Shown: positions 1 to 10,039, counted from the first letter of the stretch. The stretch: DNA of 64,000 bases from Cherax quadricarinatus (GCF_038502225.1 NC_091293.1:9661165-9725164); one strand, 5' to 3'. Program-made: numbers and translations. The notes: generated by a model not told the origin, from the sequence alone.

Positions 1-369
1 GTGTCGTCAGGTTGGATCAGCTGAGCCACGTCAGCCAGCCGGACATAAACAACTGAACAATTCACCGGATGGTTCCGAGACTTAAACTCTATATACACAA
101 GAAATCCTACCTAACCATAATAGTAAAATAATAGTGATAACTACAAAATAGTGATAATAACAATAATAGTGATAATAGCAATAATAGTGATAATAACAAT
201 AATAGTGATAATACCATGGTATTTTTCATATATTAACAGATAATAATATAACGCCGAAAGTCTCTATTTTAGCTATAAACGGGGACTTTCGCACTCTAAT
301 ATTAAGTGATGAACATAAGCTCTTACAATATTTAAATAACACAGGATGACCAATTTCAAAGATATAACA
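1..369 (-). repeat. 3' LTR of Gmr1-1, partial
   Basis: Nearly identical to the start of the other LTR (6857 leftwards). On the minus strand it begins TGTTATATC at 369. It contains an imperfect run of roughly 18-bp AT-rich repeats (about 118-215) matched at 6590-6710. The rest of the LTR lies outside the window. Confidence 0.9.
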
Positions 370-380
370 CCCCCCCCCCC
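370..380 (-). other. Polypurine tract of Gmr1-1
   Basis: Eleven C on the plus strand, that is eleven G on the element strand, directly before the LTR TGTT. Gmr1-2 has the same eleven G at 28540-28550 immediately before its 3' LTR. In LTR elements this position primes plus-strand DNA synthesis. Confidence 0.8.
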
Positions 381-781
381 TGTACGACAATAGGTCGCAG
401 TAGGGAGTTTGCAAGCGTCCTTGGTAATATCTCCTTTATAGTAAGCGTCCTCTTGGTAAATAAGGCAAGTAGTACGACGGAAGAATGGAGAAGCAAGAAC
501 TCGAACAGCATGGTTATTTGCCAGAGGATGAGCTTTTGGAACAATGGCCAGAAGAACTATCTGGAGTGGCTTCCATCACAATTCGAGAATAGTAGTCTCG
601 GACATGACTGTCAGGGTCATCCATGTGTACTTAATACTTCGTCCCATCAACGAAACGGCTTTCATAGTCATACTGTCAATATAAAAGAAAATTATTAACA
701 AAATTATATAATATACATATAAATTAGGCTCTAAGAGTACTCATTTCTTAACTTTACATTTTAAGGTATACATTTTTTTTT
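381..781 (-). other. 3' untranslated region of Gmr1-1
   Basis: AT-rich DNA between the end of RNase H coding (782) and the polypurine tract. No frame here resembles a known protein; short frames lack motifs. Confidence 0.6.
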
Positions 782-1128
782 TCAGGGGCGAGAAAGAGCA
801 TCAGTAATTATGTTAAGTGTTGAATACTAATCAGATAAGGTTGGATCCTCAGAGCCCACCTGAGGATTCGGGTGTTCTTTGATTTCATAGAATTAATATA
901 AATTAAAGGGTTGTGATCAGAAAATACCATAATTTTATGGGGGGAGGTTCCCAGATAAATGTCAAAATGTTCCAAAGATATTACTAGGGCAAGAGCTTCT
1001 TTCTCTACAGTGGCGTAATTCTTTTGGTGACGTTTTAACTTTGAAGAAAAATAAGATATAGGATGCAAAATATCAGTAGAGGGGGATTTCTGAAGTAACA
1101 CTGCCCCCCACAGCATAACCGCTGGCAT
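782..1128 (-). pseudogene. RNase H C-terminal part of Gmr1-1 pol (frameshifted)
   Basis: Reads the Ty3/gypsy RNase H signature ending in a DHNPL motif and ATVEKEALALV, matching the same region of Gmr1-2 at 27540-27868. It is in a different frame from the upstream pol frame, with the shift near 1110. A small deletion shortly before the end removes a few residues and shifts frame again just before the final ADALSRP-type end, whose TGA is at 782-784. A decayed end of one polyprotein, not a separate gene. Confidence 0.8.
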
Positions 1129-3925
1129 CGATGTGTAAATAGTAGGGTTGATTAAAGTCAGGACTTTTCAATACGGGCGAAGAAAGCAACCGCTTCAACC
1201 GATTAAAAGCTATCTCACAATCTTTTGTCCAGCAAAACTTCATCTTACTACTGGTTAACTCAGTAAGAGGAGATGCAACCTGAGAAAAATTAGGACAGAA
1301 ACGTCGATAATAACCAGTCATTCCAAGGAACCTCTGTATAGACTTTCTATCTTGAGGGATAGGAAACTCGGCAATGGCCCTAACTTTTACATCACCAGGA
1401 CGTACCTCACCCTGACCTATACAAAAACCGAGGTATTTAATCTTGGCTTGTCCAAACTGACACTTGGCTAAATTTATGGTGAAGTTGTACTTTTCTTTCT
1501 TAAATAAGGTTTCCAGGCGAATTAAATGTTGCTCCCACTCATTGCTATATATAACAAGATCATCTAGATATGCATCCACTCCTTCTAAATCATTGGTCAG
1601 CAGGTTCATCAGGCGCTGAAAGGTAGAGGCCGCGTTACACAACCCGAAGGGCATAACACGATAATTGAATAATCTGCCTTGTATAGTAAATGCGGATATT
1701 TCTTGGGCTCGCTGGGTAAGCGGCACTTGGTAATAGCCCCTTAATAAATCCAGGCGGGTGACATAGGCGGCTCCTGATACTCTGTCTATTAGATCATCAA
1801 TACAGTGTAGTGGGAAACCATCTGGTACCGTGAGAGCATTAACCTTACGATAATCAGTGCACATTCTAGAAGTTCCATCAGGCTTGGGAACTAATATACA
1901 GGGCGAGGCCCACGGACTTTTACTCTGTTCTATGAGTCCATGGGACAACAAAAATTCTACTTCTTTGTTTAATGTTTCTTGTTTGAGTGGACTTGCCCTA
2001 TAAGGTGACTGTTTGCAAGGCTTTGCTCCTTGTACATCTATGTCGTGAATTCCCAATGTACAACACCTAGGGACGTCATCGAATAAAACCTCATAACGTA
2101 ATATCAAGTCTTTGATATCTTTGGCTTTCTTCAAATCAAGGTCCATAAGAAAGATATCAAGAGATTGCAATGTCTCTGAATTTTTTAAACGTACTTCTAT
2201 CGCTTTAGAGATGCTGGGCAGACTTCCATTTTCAGTTTCAGCTAAAGGAAGAACTGTCGAAACTAGTACGGTACTAGGGTGGTAAGCCTTAAGTTGGTTT
2301 ATGTGATAAGTACGTTTTGCTTTTCTCTTGCCTGGAGTTTGTAGTACATAATTTACCTCATTGAGCCACTCAATCACTTCCAAAGGACCTTCATATCTAG
2401 GTTGCAGAGCATGTCCAGGTAAGAATTTCTGTGCCATTACACTGTCACCTGGTTTGAAGAAACGAGAGCATGTGTGTTTGTCATAACAATGCTTCATCTT
2501 GGATTGGGCCTTAGCTAAGTTTTTTGAGGCTAATTCCCTCAGTTGTGACAAACGCTTTTGCGTTAGAGTTGGAGTTGTTTTAAGCGAGGGTTCTGATTTT
2601 CCGGTCCATGAATCTTTTAGTACGGCGAGGGGGCCGTGTACTTGGTGTCCGTAAATTAATTCAAATGGACTGAACCCAGTGCTTTCTTGTTCGCTTTCCC
2701 TTAAGGCGAACAAGAGGAATGGTATTCCTTCATCCCAATCTCTGGAAAACTGCTCGCAGTACGCTCTCATCATTGATTTTAATGTTTGATGAAATCGTTC
2801 GAGGGCTCCTTGCGACTGAGGGTGATAAGCAACAGAAAATACGGACTTAATTCCGAGGCGAGATAAGGCATCGCGAAACATCTTAGAGGTAAAATTTGAA
2901 CCTTGATCGGATTGAATTATTCGGGAAATCCCCACCTGTGAGAAAATTTTTTGCAAAGCTCGAACAATGATGCGAGAATTAATTTTTCTCAAAGGGATAG
3001 CCTCTGGATATCGAGTAACGACATCCATAATTGTAAACAGATATTGATTCACTTGTTTAGTCTTGGGTAACGGACCAACACAATCTATTATCAGGCGTGA
3101 GAAGGGCTCACCACTGACGGGAATCGGAATGAGGGGAACTGGTGGAGGTGCTTGCGAAGGTTTGCCGGTCACTTGGCAGACTTGACAACCTTTTAGATAA
3201 GTTTCCACAGTCTCCTTCATTCTGGGCCAATGAAAATGCTTGGCTATTTTGCCCAGCGTTTTCTTTACTCCCAAATGTCCTCCCATGGGACTATGGTGGG
3301 CGAAACTAATAGCCAATTCTCTAAAGGTGCTAGGTAGCACTACTAGATGTTTGCTGGTAGCCAGATGATCGTCGGAAGACAAAAGAGACTTTTCCTTTCT
3401 CATTAATATACCATTAGCAAGATAGTAACAATTGTCCAGGTCTTGGGCGTCGTCTTCTGTAATAACTATCTCTCGTAATTTCTCTAGGGATGGATCAAGG
3501 AACTGATCCCTTATTAAATCTTCTTTCGATAGCATTTTAATATCAGAATCTTGAAAAGGGCCGATCATAGAATATTTCAGATTTGAAGATCCGGGTTGTA
3601 AGGATCGGCTGAACATTAAATCGAGACCTAAATCTTCGCCTTCACTTAGGACTTCAGTTGATAAAGGATTTTGAGGCGCTCTAGACATTGCTCTAGTTAT
3701 AACATTGAGAGGAAATAAGGTAGGAGCCTCTTTTCGAGCTTCTATAGCATAGTTAATGTCAGTAGAATTATCAATAACTAGAGGCTCTCGGCTTATACCC
3801 GGATAGTCTAGATTATTGCCTATGAGTAAGTCAACACCCTGAATAGGAAATGTTTCACTGGATATACCTACCGACACAAAGCCAGTATAGGTTGGTGTTT
3901 GGATGTATATCCTGTGAAGAGGCAC
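1073..3925 (-). pseudogene. Gmr1-1 pol: integrase then reverse transcriptase
   Basis: A 950-codon open frame. In reading order: end of the protease region (VDLLIG); integrase zinc-binding HHCC (HLGVKK near 3276, CQVCQ near 3180); DDE core (IIDCVGPLP near 3085, SDQGSNF near 2900, GALERFHQTLK near 2800); integrase C-terminal region (GDSVMAQKF, about 2440); then RT with WASPCILVPKPDG, MPFGLCNAASTFQR and catalytic YLDD at 1559-1570; then the start of RNase H. Integrase preceding RT defines the Gmr1-like arrangement. The frame begins after a roughly one-base shift from the protease frame near 3925, and its first ATG is not the native start. RT and IN catalytic residues appear intact. Confidence 0.9.
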
Positions 3926-4106
3926 TTATAATGGCGCCTCCATAGGCTTCTAATAAGACATCTAGCTTTGTGTGAGTCATACCACTCACGGGAAGTATGT
4001 CCTGCTTCAACAATGTTAAATAACTTCCAGTATCACAGAAGGAATTAATTTCAACTAATTGAGTCTCGTCTATTCCAACTTTCACTTTAGCAAAGTAGGA
4101 ACTCAT
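3855..4106 (-). pseudogene. Gmr1-1 protease region
   Basis: Contains the aspartic protease active-site motif FCDTGSYLTLL. It aligns with the start of the Gmr1-2 pol frame at 26390, where the motif has decayed to FRDIGS. The frame is joined in phase, across a single UGA at 4149-4151, to the zinc-knuckle frame upstream. It runs into a stop at 3855 because of an indel relative to Gmr1-2 near 3925. The ATG at 4106 is internal to the polyprotein, not a start. Confidence 0.75.
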
Positions 4107-4148
4107 AGCTGAGTGAATATCTTTTTCTGAAACAGCTCTAGTACTGAG

Positions 4149-4151
4149 TCA
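4149..4151 (-). promoter_or_regulatory. Candidate gag-pol readthrough UGA (Gmr1-1)
   Basis: In-frame TGA followed by CTC-A separates the zinc knuckle frame from the protease frame. The TGA of Gmr1-2 (26345-26347, followed by CTA-G) lies at the same aligned position, and both continue with similar residues ending SAMS. UGA-CUA is an established readthrough-promoting context in other systems; use here is inference. Confidence 0.55.
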
Positions 4152-4338
4152 TCTAGAATGACTACTGATTCGTTCTTGTGAACCTTGTTCGGTACTAGGG
4201 TTCAGTTTCTTTTGAGTTGTCGATGAAGATATTACCTGAGTTGGGAAACGAAGTCTCTCGTTCCTGGTATCCCTCTCTAGCCAATAACAGTATTTCCTTA
4301 CATGCCCTTTCTTATTACAATAAGTGCAGTTCAACTTA
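4149..4338 (-). pseudogene. Gmr1-1 gag C-terminal zinc knuckle fragment
   Basis: Encodes a CCHC knuckle, CTYCNKKGHVRKYC, followed by WLERDTR, aligning with CTYCNRKGHARVYC in Gmr1-2 (about 26158-26200). It begins abruptly at about 4339, where it meets the inverted LTR fragment, so it is cut off from the rest of gag, which lies in opposite orientation at 4603-5826. It ends at UGA 4149-4151, in phase with the protease. Confidence 0.8.
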
Positions 4339-4339
4339 T

Positions 4340-4494
4340 TTGAATATTATTCTATGGAGTTTCCCAGTTGAAATTATTTCCCCTAGACTCTAAAAGACCT
4401 TTAAAGACCTCGGATCCAAAAATCTTGTTGCATAAGAAATAAATGGTAACAGGCCACATTCTGAAGTTCTTTAAAAAATTTCTTATTCGCAACA
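4340..4494 (+). repeat. Inverted 155-bp copy of the Gmr1-1 LTR 3' end
   Basis: Reverse-complement match of 5878-6032 with only a few differences. It ends in GCAACA followed by AA and a PBS, in plus orientation. With 5878-6032 it forms inverted repeats around the flipped gag segment. Confidence 0.9.
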
Positions 4495-4496
4495 AA

Positions 4497-4514
4497 TGGG
4501 GTACCCGTCCGGGA
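4497..4514 (+). other. Primer-binding site, plus-strand copy (variant)
   Basis: TGGGGTACCCGTCCGGGA, two bases after the LTR end. It differs from the minus-strand copy at 5858-5875 in the middle, so the two copies are not a simple recent duplication of each other. Confidence 0.65.
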
Positions 4515-4602
4515 GCTCTGTTGTTCTAAGACATTGATCAAAAGAACAATATTAAAGTTATATACTGGGAATTTATCTTTAGTTAATTTCAAAATATTGA
4601 TC

Positions 4603-5826
4603 ATGGAAGATCACATTAAAGAGTTATTTGAAGATTTAACATTGTCAAAGCTGGACTCCTTGAAACTTCAAACGTGCTGGCAGATAGCTCATAAACTGGG
4701 AGTGCCATACGATAGATATTACACAGCCAATACCGTAAGGGCAATAATTAGAAACAAATTGTTTCCAGGGGCCTCTAACCATCATGTAGCAGGAGATTCT
4801 GACTCTGAAAGTTTAGTTTCTCAAGTAAGCTACCAGTCGAGAATCGAAGTATTAGAAGAACAATTTCAAAGAGTTGATCTCGAAATTGAATCAGACAGAT
4901 TAGGTCCCGCTTTGCCCTCTAGTAAAGTAGATGAAGTACTGCAGGGTGCAGCCGCTGTTCGGCATTCGCCCGTTACTGAAGGAATTCCTATTAATGGTCA
5001 GCCTGGCCCTCACCAAGGTGCACGTCCAAAGGAATATCCACATACCGCCAGTTCAATTCCCTCATTCTCGATACCATCGGGGCATATTTCTCAAAGTCAG
5101 TTTGAGAAATTAGAGAGACTATTTATTTTACAGACTGCTCAAATTGAGGCTCAGCGTAAATTAAATGAAGAAGACTTTCAAAGGGAAACGCTCTGCTATA
5201 TAAGACAACAACAACAAGATAAAGTGAGTGAAAGATGTACTGAATCCTCAAATGATTCTTTCAATATACAAAAAGCTGCATCTATGGTTCCAAGGTTTAA
5301 TGAAGGAGATTTAGATACTTATTTTGAAGTCTTTGAGAATCAAGCACGTGCTATGCGCTGGCCCCGACAACACTGGGCAACCTTATTACATACTTCGTTG
5401 TTTGGTAAAGCTCAAAGTTGTACGGCTATGTTACCTTTTGAGAAATATGTGGATTATGATTCCGTTAAGAAGGCTATCCTAAAGGCTTATGATCTCCTCC
5501 CAGTAAGTTATCAAAAAACCTTTAGAGCATTAAAACGCCAGCCAACTCAGTCGTATGTAGATTTTGCTCGTGAAAAGAAAATCGCTTTTGAGAGATGGTG
5601 TAGAGCTTCTAACTGTAAATCTATGGAAAGTCTTTCCCAATTGATCCTGCATGAGGATTTCTATAATAATTTACCAGAAGACTTGCATAGGTATTTGATT
5701 AGTTGCCCCATAGTAAATATACTAGAAACAGCCTCGCTCGCCGATAATTATGAAATATCTCAACAATTGATTGGCAAAACAAAAAGTAAGGAAACAGTGA
5801 CTAAATATGCCCCTAAGAAAGGATGA
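4603..5826 (+). CDS. Gmr1-1 gag, inverted, lacking the zinc knuckle
   Basis: A 407-residue frame from ATG 4603; an in-frame ATG at 4534 lies in the leader and has no counterpart. The protein aligns along its length with Gmr1-2 gag: N-terminal LFEDLTLSKLDSLKLQTCW and VRAIIRNKLFP, a glutamine-rich middle (FEKLERLFILQTAQIEAQRK), then a capsid-like core (PRFNEGDLDTYFEVFENQ, HWATLLHTSLFGKAQ). The N-terminal block resembles a SAP-like helix-turn-helix, which is inference. It stops about 40 residues before the expected zinc knuckle, which is on the opposite strand at 4149-4338. Open throughout. Confidence 0.8.
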   Translation: MEDHIKELFEDLTLSKLDSLKLQTCWQIAHKLGVPYDRYYTANTVRAIIRNKLFPGASNHHVAGDSDSESLVSQVSYQSRIEVLEEQFQRVDLEIESDRLGPALPSSKVDEVLQGAAAVRHSPVTEGIPINGQPGPHQGARPKEYPHTASSIPSFSIPSGHISQSQFEKLERLFILQTAQIEAQRKLNEEDFQRETLCYIRQQQQDKVSERCTESSNDSFNIQKAASMVPRFNEGDLDTYFEVFENQARAMRWPRQHWATLLHTSLFGKAQSCTAMLPFEKYVDYDSVKKAILKAYDLLPVSYQKTFRALKRQPTQSYVDFAREKKIAFERWCRASNCKSMESLSQLILHEDFYNNLPEDLHRYLISCPIVNILETASLADNYEISQQLIGKTKSKETVTKYAPKKG

Positions 5827-5857
5827 TCCAATCTTACAGAGATGCGTCGCATACAGA

Positions 5858-5875
5858 ATCCCGGACAGGCCCCCA
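5858..5875 (-). other. Primer-binding site of Gmr1-1
   Basis: On the element strand TGGGGGCCTGTCCGGGAT, two bases after the 5' LTR end, identical to the Gmr1-2 PBS at 24509-24526. It closely resembles the tRNA-Pro-type PBS of gammaretroviruses, which differs mainly in two central bases. Confidence 0.8.
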
Positions 5876-5877
5876 TT

Positions 5878-5946
5878 TGTTGCGAATAAGAAATTTTTTA
5901 AAGAACTTCAGAATGTGGCCTGTTACCATTTATTTCTTATGCAACA
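5878..5946. other. Terminal hairpin of Gmr1-1 LTR
   Basis: Arms 5878-5894 and 5932-5946 are complementary (GCAACA and TTTCTTAT blocks) around a loop of about 37 bases. One arm is the very end of the LTR. The same arrangement, with much longer arms, occurs in Gmr1-2. Confidence 0.75.
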
Positions 5947-6857
5947 AGATTTTTGGATCCGAGTTCTTTAAAGGTCTTTCAGAGTCTAGGGGAAATAATT
6001 TCAACTGGGAAACTCCATAGAATAATATTCAAGTTTATTAAAGTATTTAAATACAATACTTTATCTTCTCTTTGTAGTTAATTTAACTTAATACTGTGTA
6101 CAATAAAATTACCATATACATTTAGTTCCAAATCATGAAAATGTCACATTAATAAGGAAGTTTAATTATTCTTCCAGTATCTAAGTCCTCATTAATATTT
6201 ACGTCTCTTTCTTAACAAGACTGCAAACTCAAAATACAAAAGGTACAAGATTTAACAAGACCTTTGAATCTGGCCGTATAGTATCTCTATGGATTACTGA
6301 ACTGACCAAGAATATAAATATCAAAAGAGTCTTTCAAAGCAATGAGGAACAAATTGAGTCAGCTCTACAGTCCAATTCTCAAAACCATTCAACTGTACAC
6401 CGTAAGAGCCAATATACGATCAGTTGTCAGGGCTAGAGCTGGGAGCAGACTGACTACTTGCCAGTCTGTTGACGTGTTGTCAGGTTGGATCAGAGCCACG
6501 TCAGCCAGCCAGACATAAACATCTGAACAATTCACCTGATGGTTCCGAGACTTAAACTCTATATAAACAAGAAATCCTACCTAACCATAATAGTAAAATA
6601 ATAGTGATAATTACAAAATAGTGACAATAACGATAATAGTGATAATAACAATAATAGTGATAAAAACAATAATAGTGATAATAACGATAATAGCGATAAT
6701 ACCATGGTATTTTTCATATATTAACAGATAATAATATAACGCCGAAAGTCTCTATTTTAGCTATAAACGGGGACTTTCACGCTATAATATTAAGTGATGA
6801 ACATATGTTCTTACAATATTTAAAGAACACAGGATGACCAATTTCAAAGATATAACA
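5878..6857 (-). repeat. 5' LTR of Gmr1-1 (980 bp)
   Basis: Begins TGTTATATC at 6857 and ends GCAACA at 5878, giving TGTT...AACA termini. Matched by 1-369 over the part in the window. It has an internal AT-rich minisatellite (6590-6710) and a terminal hairpin (5878-5946). Confidence 0.9.
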
Positions 6858-6881
6858 GTGTATGTGTGTATATGTGTGTGT

Positions 6882-6949
<68 letters not shown>

Positions 6950-6951
6950 AT
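6858..6951. repeat. (TG)n microsatellite
   Basis: About 90 bp of TG repeats directly abutting the Gmr1-1 LTR. Further short TG tracts lie at 7158-7203 and 7543-7573. Confidence 0.95.
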
Positions 6952-7202
6952 GCTACAGCTATTCAAGTGCCTAACAGCAGATCCTGTACTCACCTAGTGT
7001 GTGTGTATGCGTGTGTTTATGTAAGCAGTTCTTATTTCCCTTGTATGTACTACATATGTTTTGCATATGTACCCTATCTCTTGTTTCCCACTGTACTGTC
7101 TTGTGTGCCTAAAATTACATAAATTCACATAAAGGTGTGAAAGCCTGTATATATATGTCTGTGTGTGTGTGTGTGTATGTGTGTATGTGTGTGTATGTGT
7201 GT

Positions 7203-7327
7203 GTACTCACCTATTTGTACTCACCTATTTGTGGTTGCAGGGGTCGAGTCCCAGCTCCTGGCCCCGCCTCTTCGCTGATTGCTACTAGGCCCTCTCTCTC
7301 CCTGCCCCATGAGCTCTATCATACCTA
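7203..7327 (-). mobile_element. CR1-F LINE 3' tail, very short copy
   Basis: Nearly identical to the 3' end of the copy at 7571-8139, including the duplicated TGTACTCACCTATT motif at the tail and the TG tract beyond it. Only the 3' UTR remains. Confidence 0.75.
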
Positions 7328-7349
7328 GCCTGTGACCTGTGACCTGACC

Positions 7350-7530
7350 CACACCCTACTGTGACCTGACCCACACCTACCTTCTATTTTGCATCTTCTA
7401 TGCTTTTACTTCTATCTAGTCTAATAGACTCCTGTCTCGCCTTGTTCTAAAAATTACCAATTGTTATTTCTTATTGAGTACTTGATAGCCTATTCTTTAT
7501 CGTATTAGCAGAGTTGGGCCGTTCACAATC
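7350..7530. repeat. Diverged duplicate of 8341-8520
   Basis: The pair share TAGTCTAATAGAC, TTATTGAGTA and AATCAGCTGG in the same order and spacing, with perhaps 25 percent divergence. This is an old duplication or two copies of an unrecognised dispersed repeat. Confidence 0.6.
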
Positions 7531-7570
7531 AGCTGGGTCTATGTGTGTGTGTGGGGACGTGTGTGTGTGT

Positions 7571-8139
7571 GTGTACTCACCTATTTGTACTCACCTATTT
7601 GTGGTTGCAGGGGTCGAGTCACAGCTCCTGGCCCCGCCTCTTCGCTGATTGCTACTAGGTCCTCTCTCTCCCTGCCCCATGAGCTCTATCATACCTCGCC
7701 TTAAAACTATGTATGGTTCCTGCCTCCACCACATCACTATCTAGGCTATTCCATGGCCTGACTACTCTATGACTGAAGAAATACTTCCTAACATCCCTTT
7801 GATTCATCTGAGTCTTCAACTTCCAATTGTGACCTCTTGTGTCTGTGTCCCATCTCTGGAACATCCCGTCTTTGTCCACCTCGTCTATTCCGCGCAGTAT
7901 TTTATATGTCGTTATCATGTCTCCCCTGACCCTCCTGGCCTCCAGTGTCGTCAGGCCGATTTCCCTCAACCTTTCTTCATAGGACAATCCCCGTAGCTCT
8001 GGGACTAGTCTTGTTGCAAACCTTTGCACTTTCTCTAATTTCTTGACGTGCTTGACTGGGTGTGGATTCCAAACTGGTGCTGCATACTCCAGTATGGGCC
8101 TGACGTAGATGGTATACAGAGTCTTAAACGAATCCTTAC
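7571..8139 (-). mobile_element. CR1-F LINE 3' fragment with RT C-terminal region
   Basis: Minus strand encodes the C-terminal region of a CR1-like RT: IYVRPILEYAAPVWNPH (near 8090), then KLEKVQRFATRLVPELRG, LSYEERLREIGLTTLE and YKILRGIDEVD, with PWNSLDSDVVEA and SFK near the end. Coding continues to about 7655, followed by a 3' UTR ending in a repeat of AAATAGGTGAGTAC. 5'-truncated; TG tracts lie on both sides, so it sits inside a microsatellite. Confidence 0.85.
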
Positions 8140-8150
8140 TGTGTGTGTGT

Positions 8151-8198
<48 letters not shown>
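8140..8198. repeat. (TG)n microsatellite
   Basis: TG tract bordering the 5'-truncated end of the CR1-F copy. Confidence 0.95.
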
Positions 8199-8340
8199 TT
8201 CTATGTGTGGGTGGGAAAATATGTATATGGAACTATATGAGTGTGGGTTTATTGAGTATGTGAAAAGTAGTGAGTAGAAATGTGTCTTAGGGTGTGTGTG
8301 TGGTGCAGTTTGTTACACGTGGTCTGCAGTGTACCTCTGA

Positions 8341-8520
8341 CCTGCTGTGACCCACAACCATCTACTAGCTTATGCCTTCTATGATTATCCTTTTTCTTAG
8401 TCTAATAGACACCTATCTGCCCTCCCTGATTCTGTTTTGAATTACCATTTACTATTCGTTATTGAGTATTTATTAACCTATCTTTCACATAAGGAGGGTG
8501 GACCGTTGACAAATCAGCTG
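8341..8520. repeat. Diverged duplicate of 7350-7530
   Basis: See 7350-7530. Same orientation, about 990 bp apart, with a CR1-F insertion and TG tracts between the two. Confidence 0.6.
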
Positions 8521-8825
8521 GAGGTACCTGGAAACCAAACATGTGACTCTCCAAGCACCACTCACAGGTGAAACACTTGCGATGAAGCCTGCACATTGTC
8601 CAGCTCGTTGTGATATTCTGATGTGTCTCCACCTTCTTTCTTCTCTCTATATAATATAATCCTATTTACTATGTTTCTTTCACTGGTCACATACTGGTTT
8701 CACTTTATTATCTGTCTTGAGTGGCACATATGGCAACATGGCCTGCGCCACACTAGACCTGCCGTCTCTGACTTGCGCCACCAATATCACTTACAAGTTT
8801 ACTTAAAAAATTGAGGTTCTCTCTA
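8521..8825. other. No recognised feature
   Basis: Unique-looking DNA. The short frames here have no motif or repeat match elsewhere in the window. Confidence 0.5.
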
Positions 8826-9146
8826 CACTGATGTGGCTCACGGCAACTTGTAAACCACTTCAGGGGTTGTTCACTACCCTGACACACTTAAGTGTACGGG
8901 TTCGATTACCGGCGAAGGAGTGGAAACATCGGACGTATTTCCTTACACTGGTTGTCTGTGTTCACCCATCAGTAAAATGGGTATCTGGGTGTTAGTCGAC
9001 TGGTGTAGGTCGCATCCTCTGACAAAACTGACCTAGTTTGCTCGAAATACTCTGCATAACAAGGGGCTTTCTATATTGCAGTATGTCATTGATGTTAACT
9101 ACGACCGTATACCTTGTACATGTACTTGTAGTAAATATATTATTAG
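8826..9146 (+). mobile_element. tRNA-derived SINE, decapod type
   Basis: The head has an A-box-like TGGCTCACGG near 8834 and a B-box GGTTCGATTACC near 8900, about 65 bp apart as in a tRNA promoter. The body (GGAGTGGAAACATCGG, ACCCATCAGTAAAATGGGT) and tail (TATGTCATTGATGTTAACTA, GTACATGTACTTGTAG) match, from memory, a SINE abundant in decapods. It ends where the CR1-A 3' tail begins at about 9147. Confidence 0.6.
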
Positions 9147-9320
9147 AACATAAGAACATAAGAAAGAAGGAACACTGCAGCAGGCCTACTGGCCCATGTG
9201 AGTCAGGTCCAAGTCTCCTACAGGCTTAAGCCAATGCCCCAACCTAGTCAGGGCAGGTCACATTCACTTAAAGAAGGAACACGACAACTGACCTAGTAGC
9301 ACAAGCTAATCAGGTCCAAC

Positions 9321-9926
9321 TCACACCCACCCACACCCACTCATGTATTTATCTAACCTATTTTTAAAACTACACAACGTTTTAGCCTCAATAACTGTAC
9401 TCGGGAGTTTGTTCCACTCATTCACAACTCTATTATCAAACCAGTGATTTCCTATATCCTTCCTGAATCTGAATTTTTCCAACTTAAAACCATTCATACG
9501 AGTCCTGTCTAGGCTAGATATTTTCAGCACGTTATTTACATCCCCTTTATTTATTCCTGTCTTCCATTTATACACCTCAGTCATATCCCCCATAATTCTA
9601 CGCCTTTCTAGAGAGTGCAGATTCAGGGACCTCAGTCTATCCTCATAGGGAAGATTTCTGATACGTGGGATCAACTTTGTCATCCTCCTTTGTACATTTT
9701 CCAGAGCATTTATATCCATTCTATAATACGGTGACCAAAACTGTGCAGCATAATCTAAATGAGGTCTAACCAAGGATATATAGAGTTGAAGAACAACCTG
9801 AGGACTCCTATAATTTATGCTTCTTGATATGAAGCCAAGGATTCTGTTAGCTTTATTGCGAACACTAATGCACTGTTGTCTTGGTTTCAGATTACTGCTA
9901 ACCAGGACTCCTAAACTTTTTCGCAA
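9321..9926 (-). pseudogene. CR1-A RT C-terminal region
   Basis: 201-codon frame: LGVLVSSNLKPRQQC, NKANRILGFISRS, LYISLVRPHLDYAAQFWSP, LENVQRRMTKLIP and WNKLPSTVIEAKTLCSFKNR, the usual thumb and C-terminal blocks of CR1-group LINE RTs. It is separated from the catalytic part (10040-10513) by a frame disruption near 9927-10039. The 3' UTR follows leftwards to about 9147. Confidence 0.85.
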
Positions 9927-10039
9927 TCCGTAATATTAAGATCGACATTATTTAGTTTATATGTGGCATGGTTATTTTCCTGTCCAACATTTAGAACTTT
10001 GCATTTGTCTATATTAAACTGCATCTGCAACTTCTCCGA

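Larger units (their letters stand above)
1..6857 (-). mobile_element. Gmr1-like Ty3/gypsy LTR retrotransposon (Gmr1-1), rearranged
   Basis: Minus-strand element: 5' LTR 5878-6857, PBS 5858-5875, gag/protease/integrase/RT/RNase H down to 782, polypurine tract 370-380, 3' LTR from 369 leftwards, cut by the window edge. Domain order is PR-IN-RT-RH, as described for Gmr1-like elements and unlike usual gypsy (RT-RH-IN). The part carrying most of gag (about 4340-5826) lies on the plus strand and begins with an inverted 155-bp copy of the LTR end. Pol has at least two frameshifts and a small deletion, so it is inactive as assembled. The right LTR edge abuts a TG microsatellite. No target duplication can be tested because the left end is outside the window. 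Confidence 0.9.

Noticed and set aside
6862..7122. Cysteine-valine rich frame over the TG tract
   Set aside because: Translation of a TG microsatellite.
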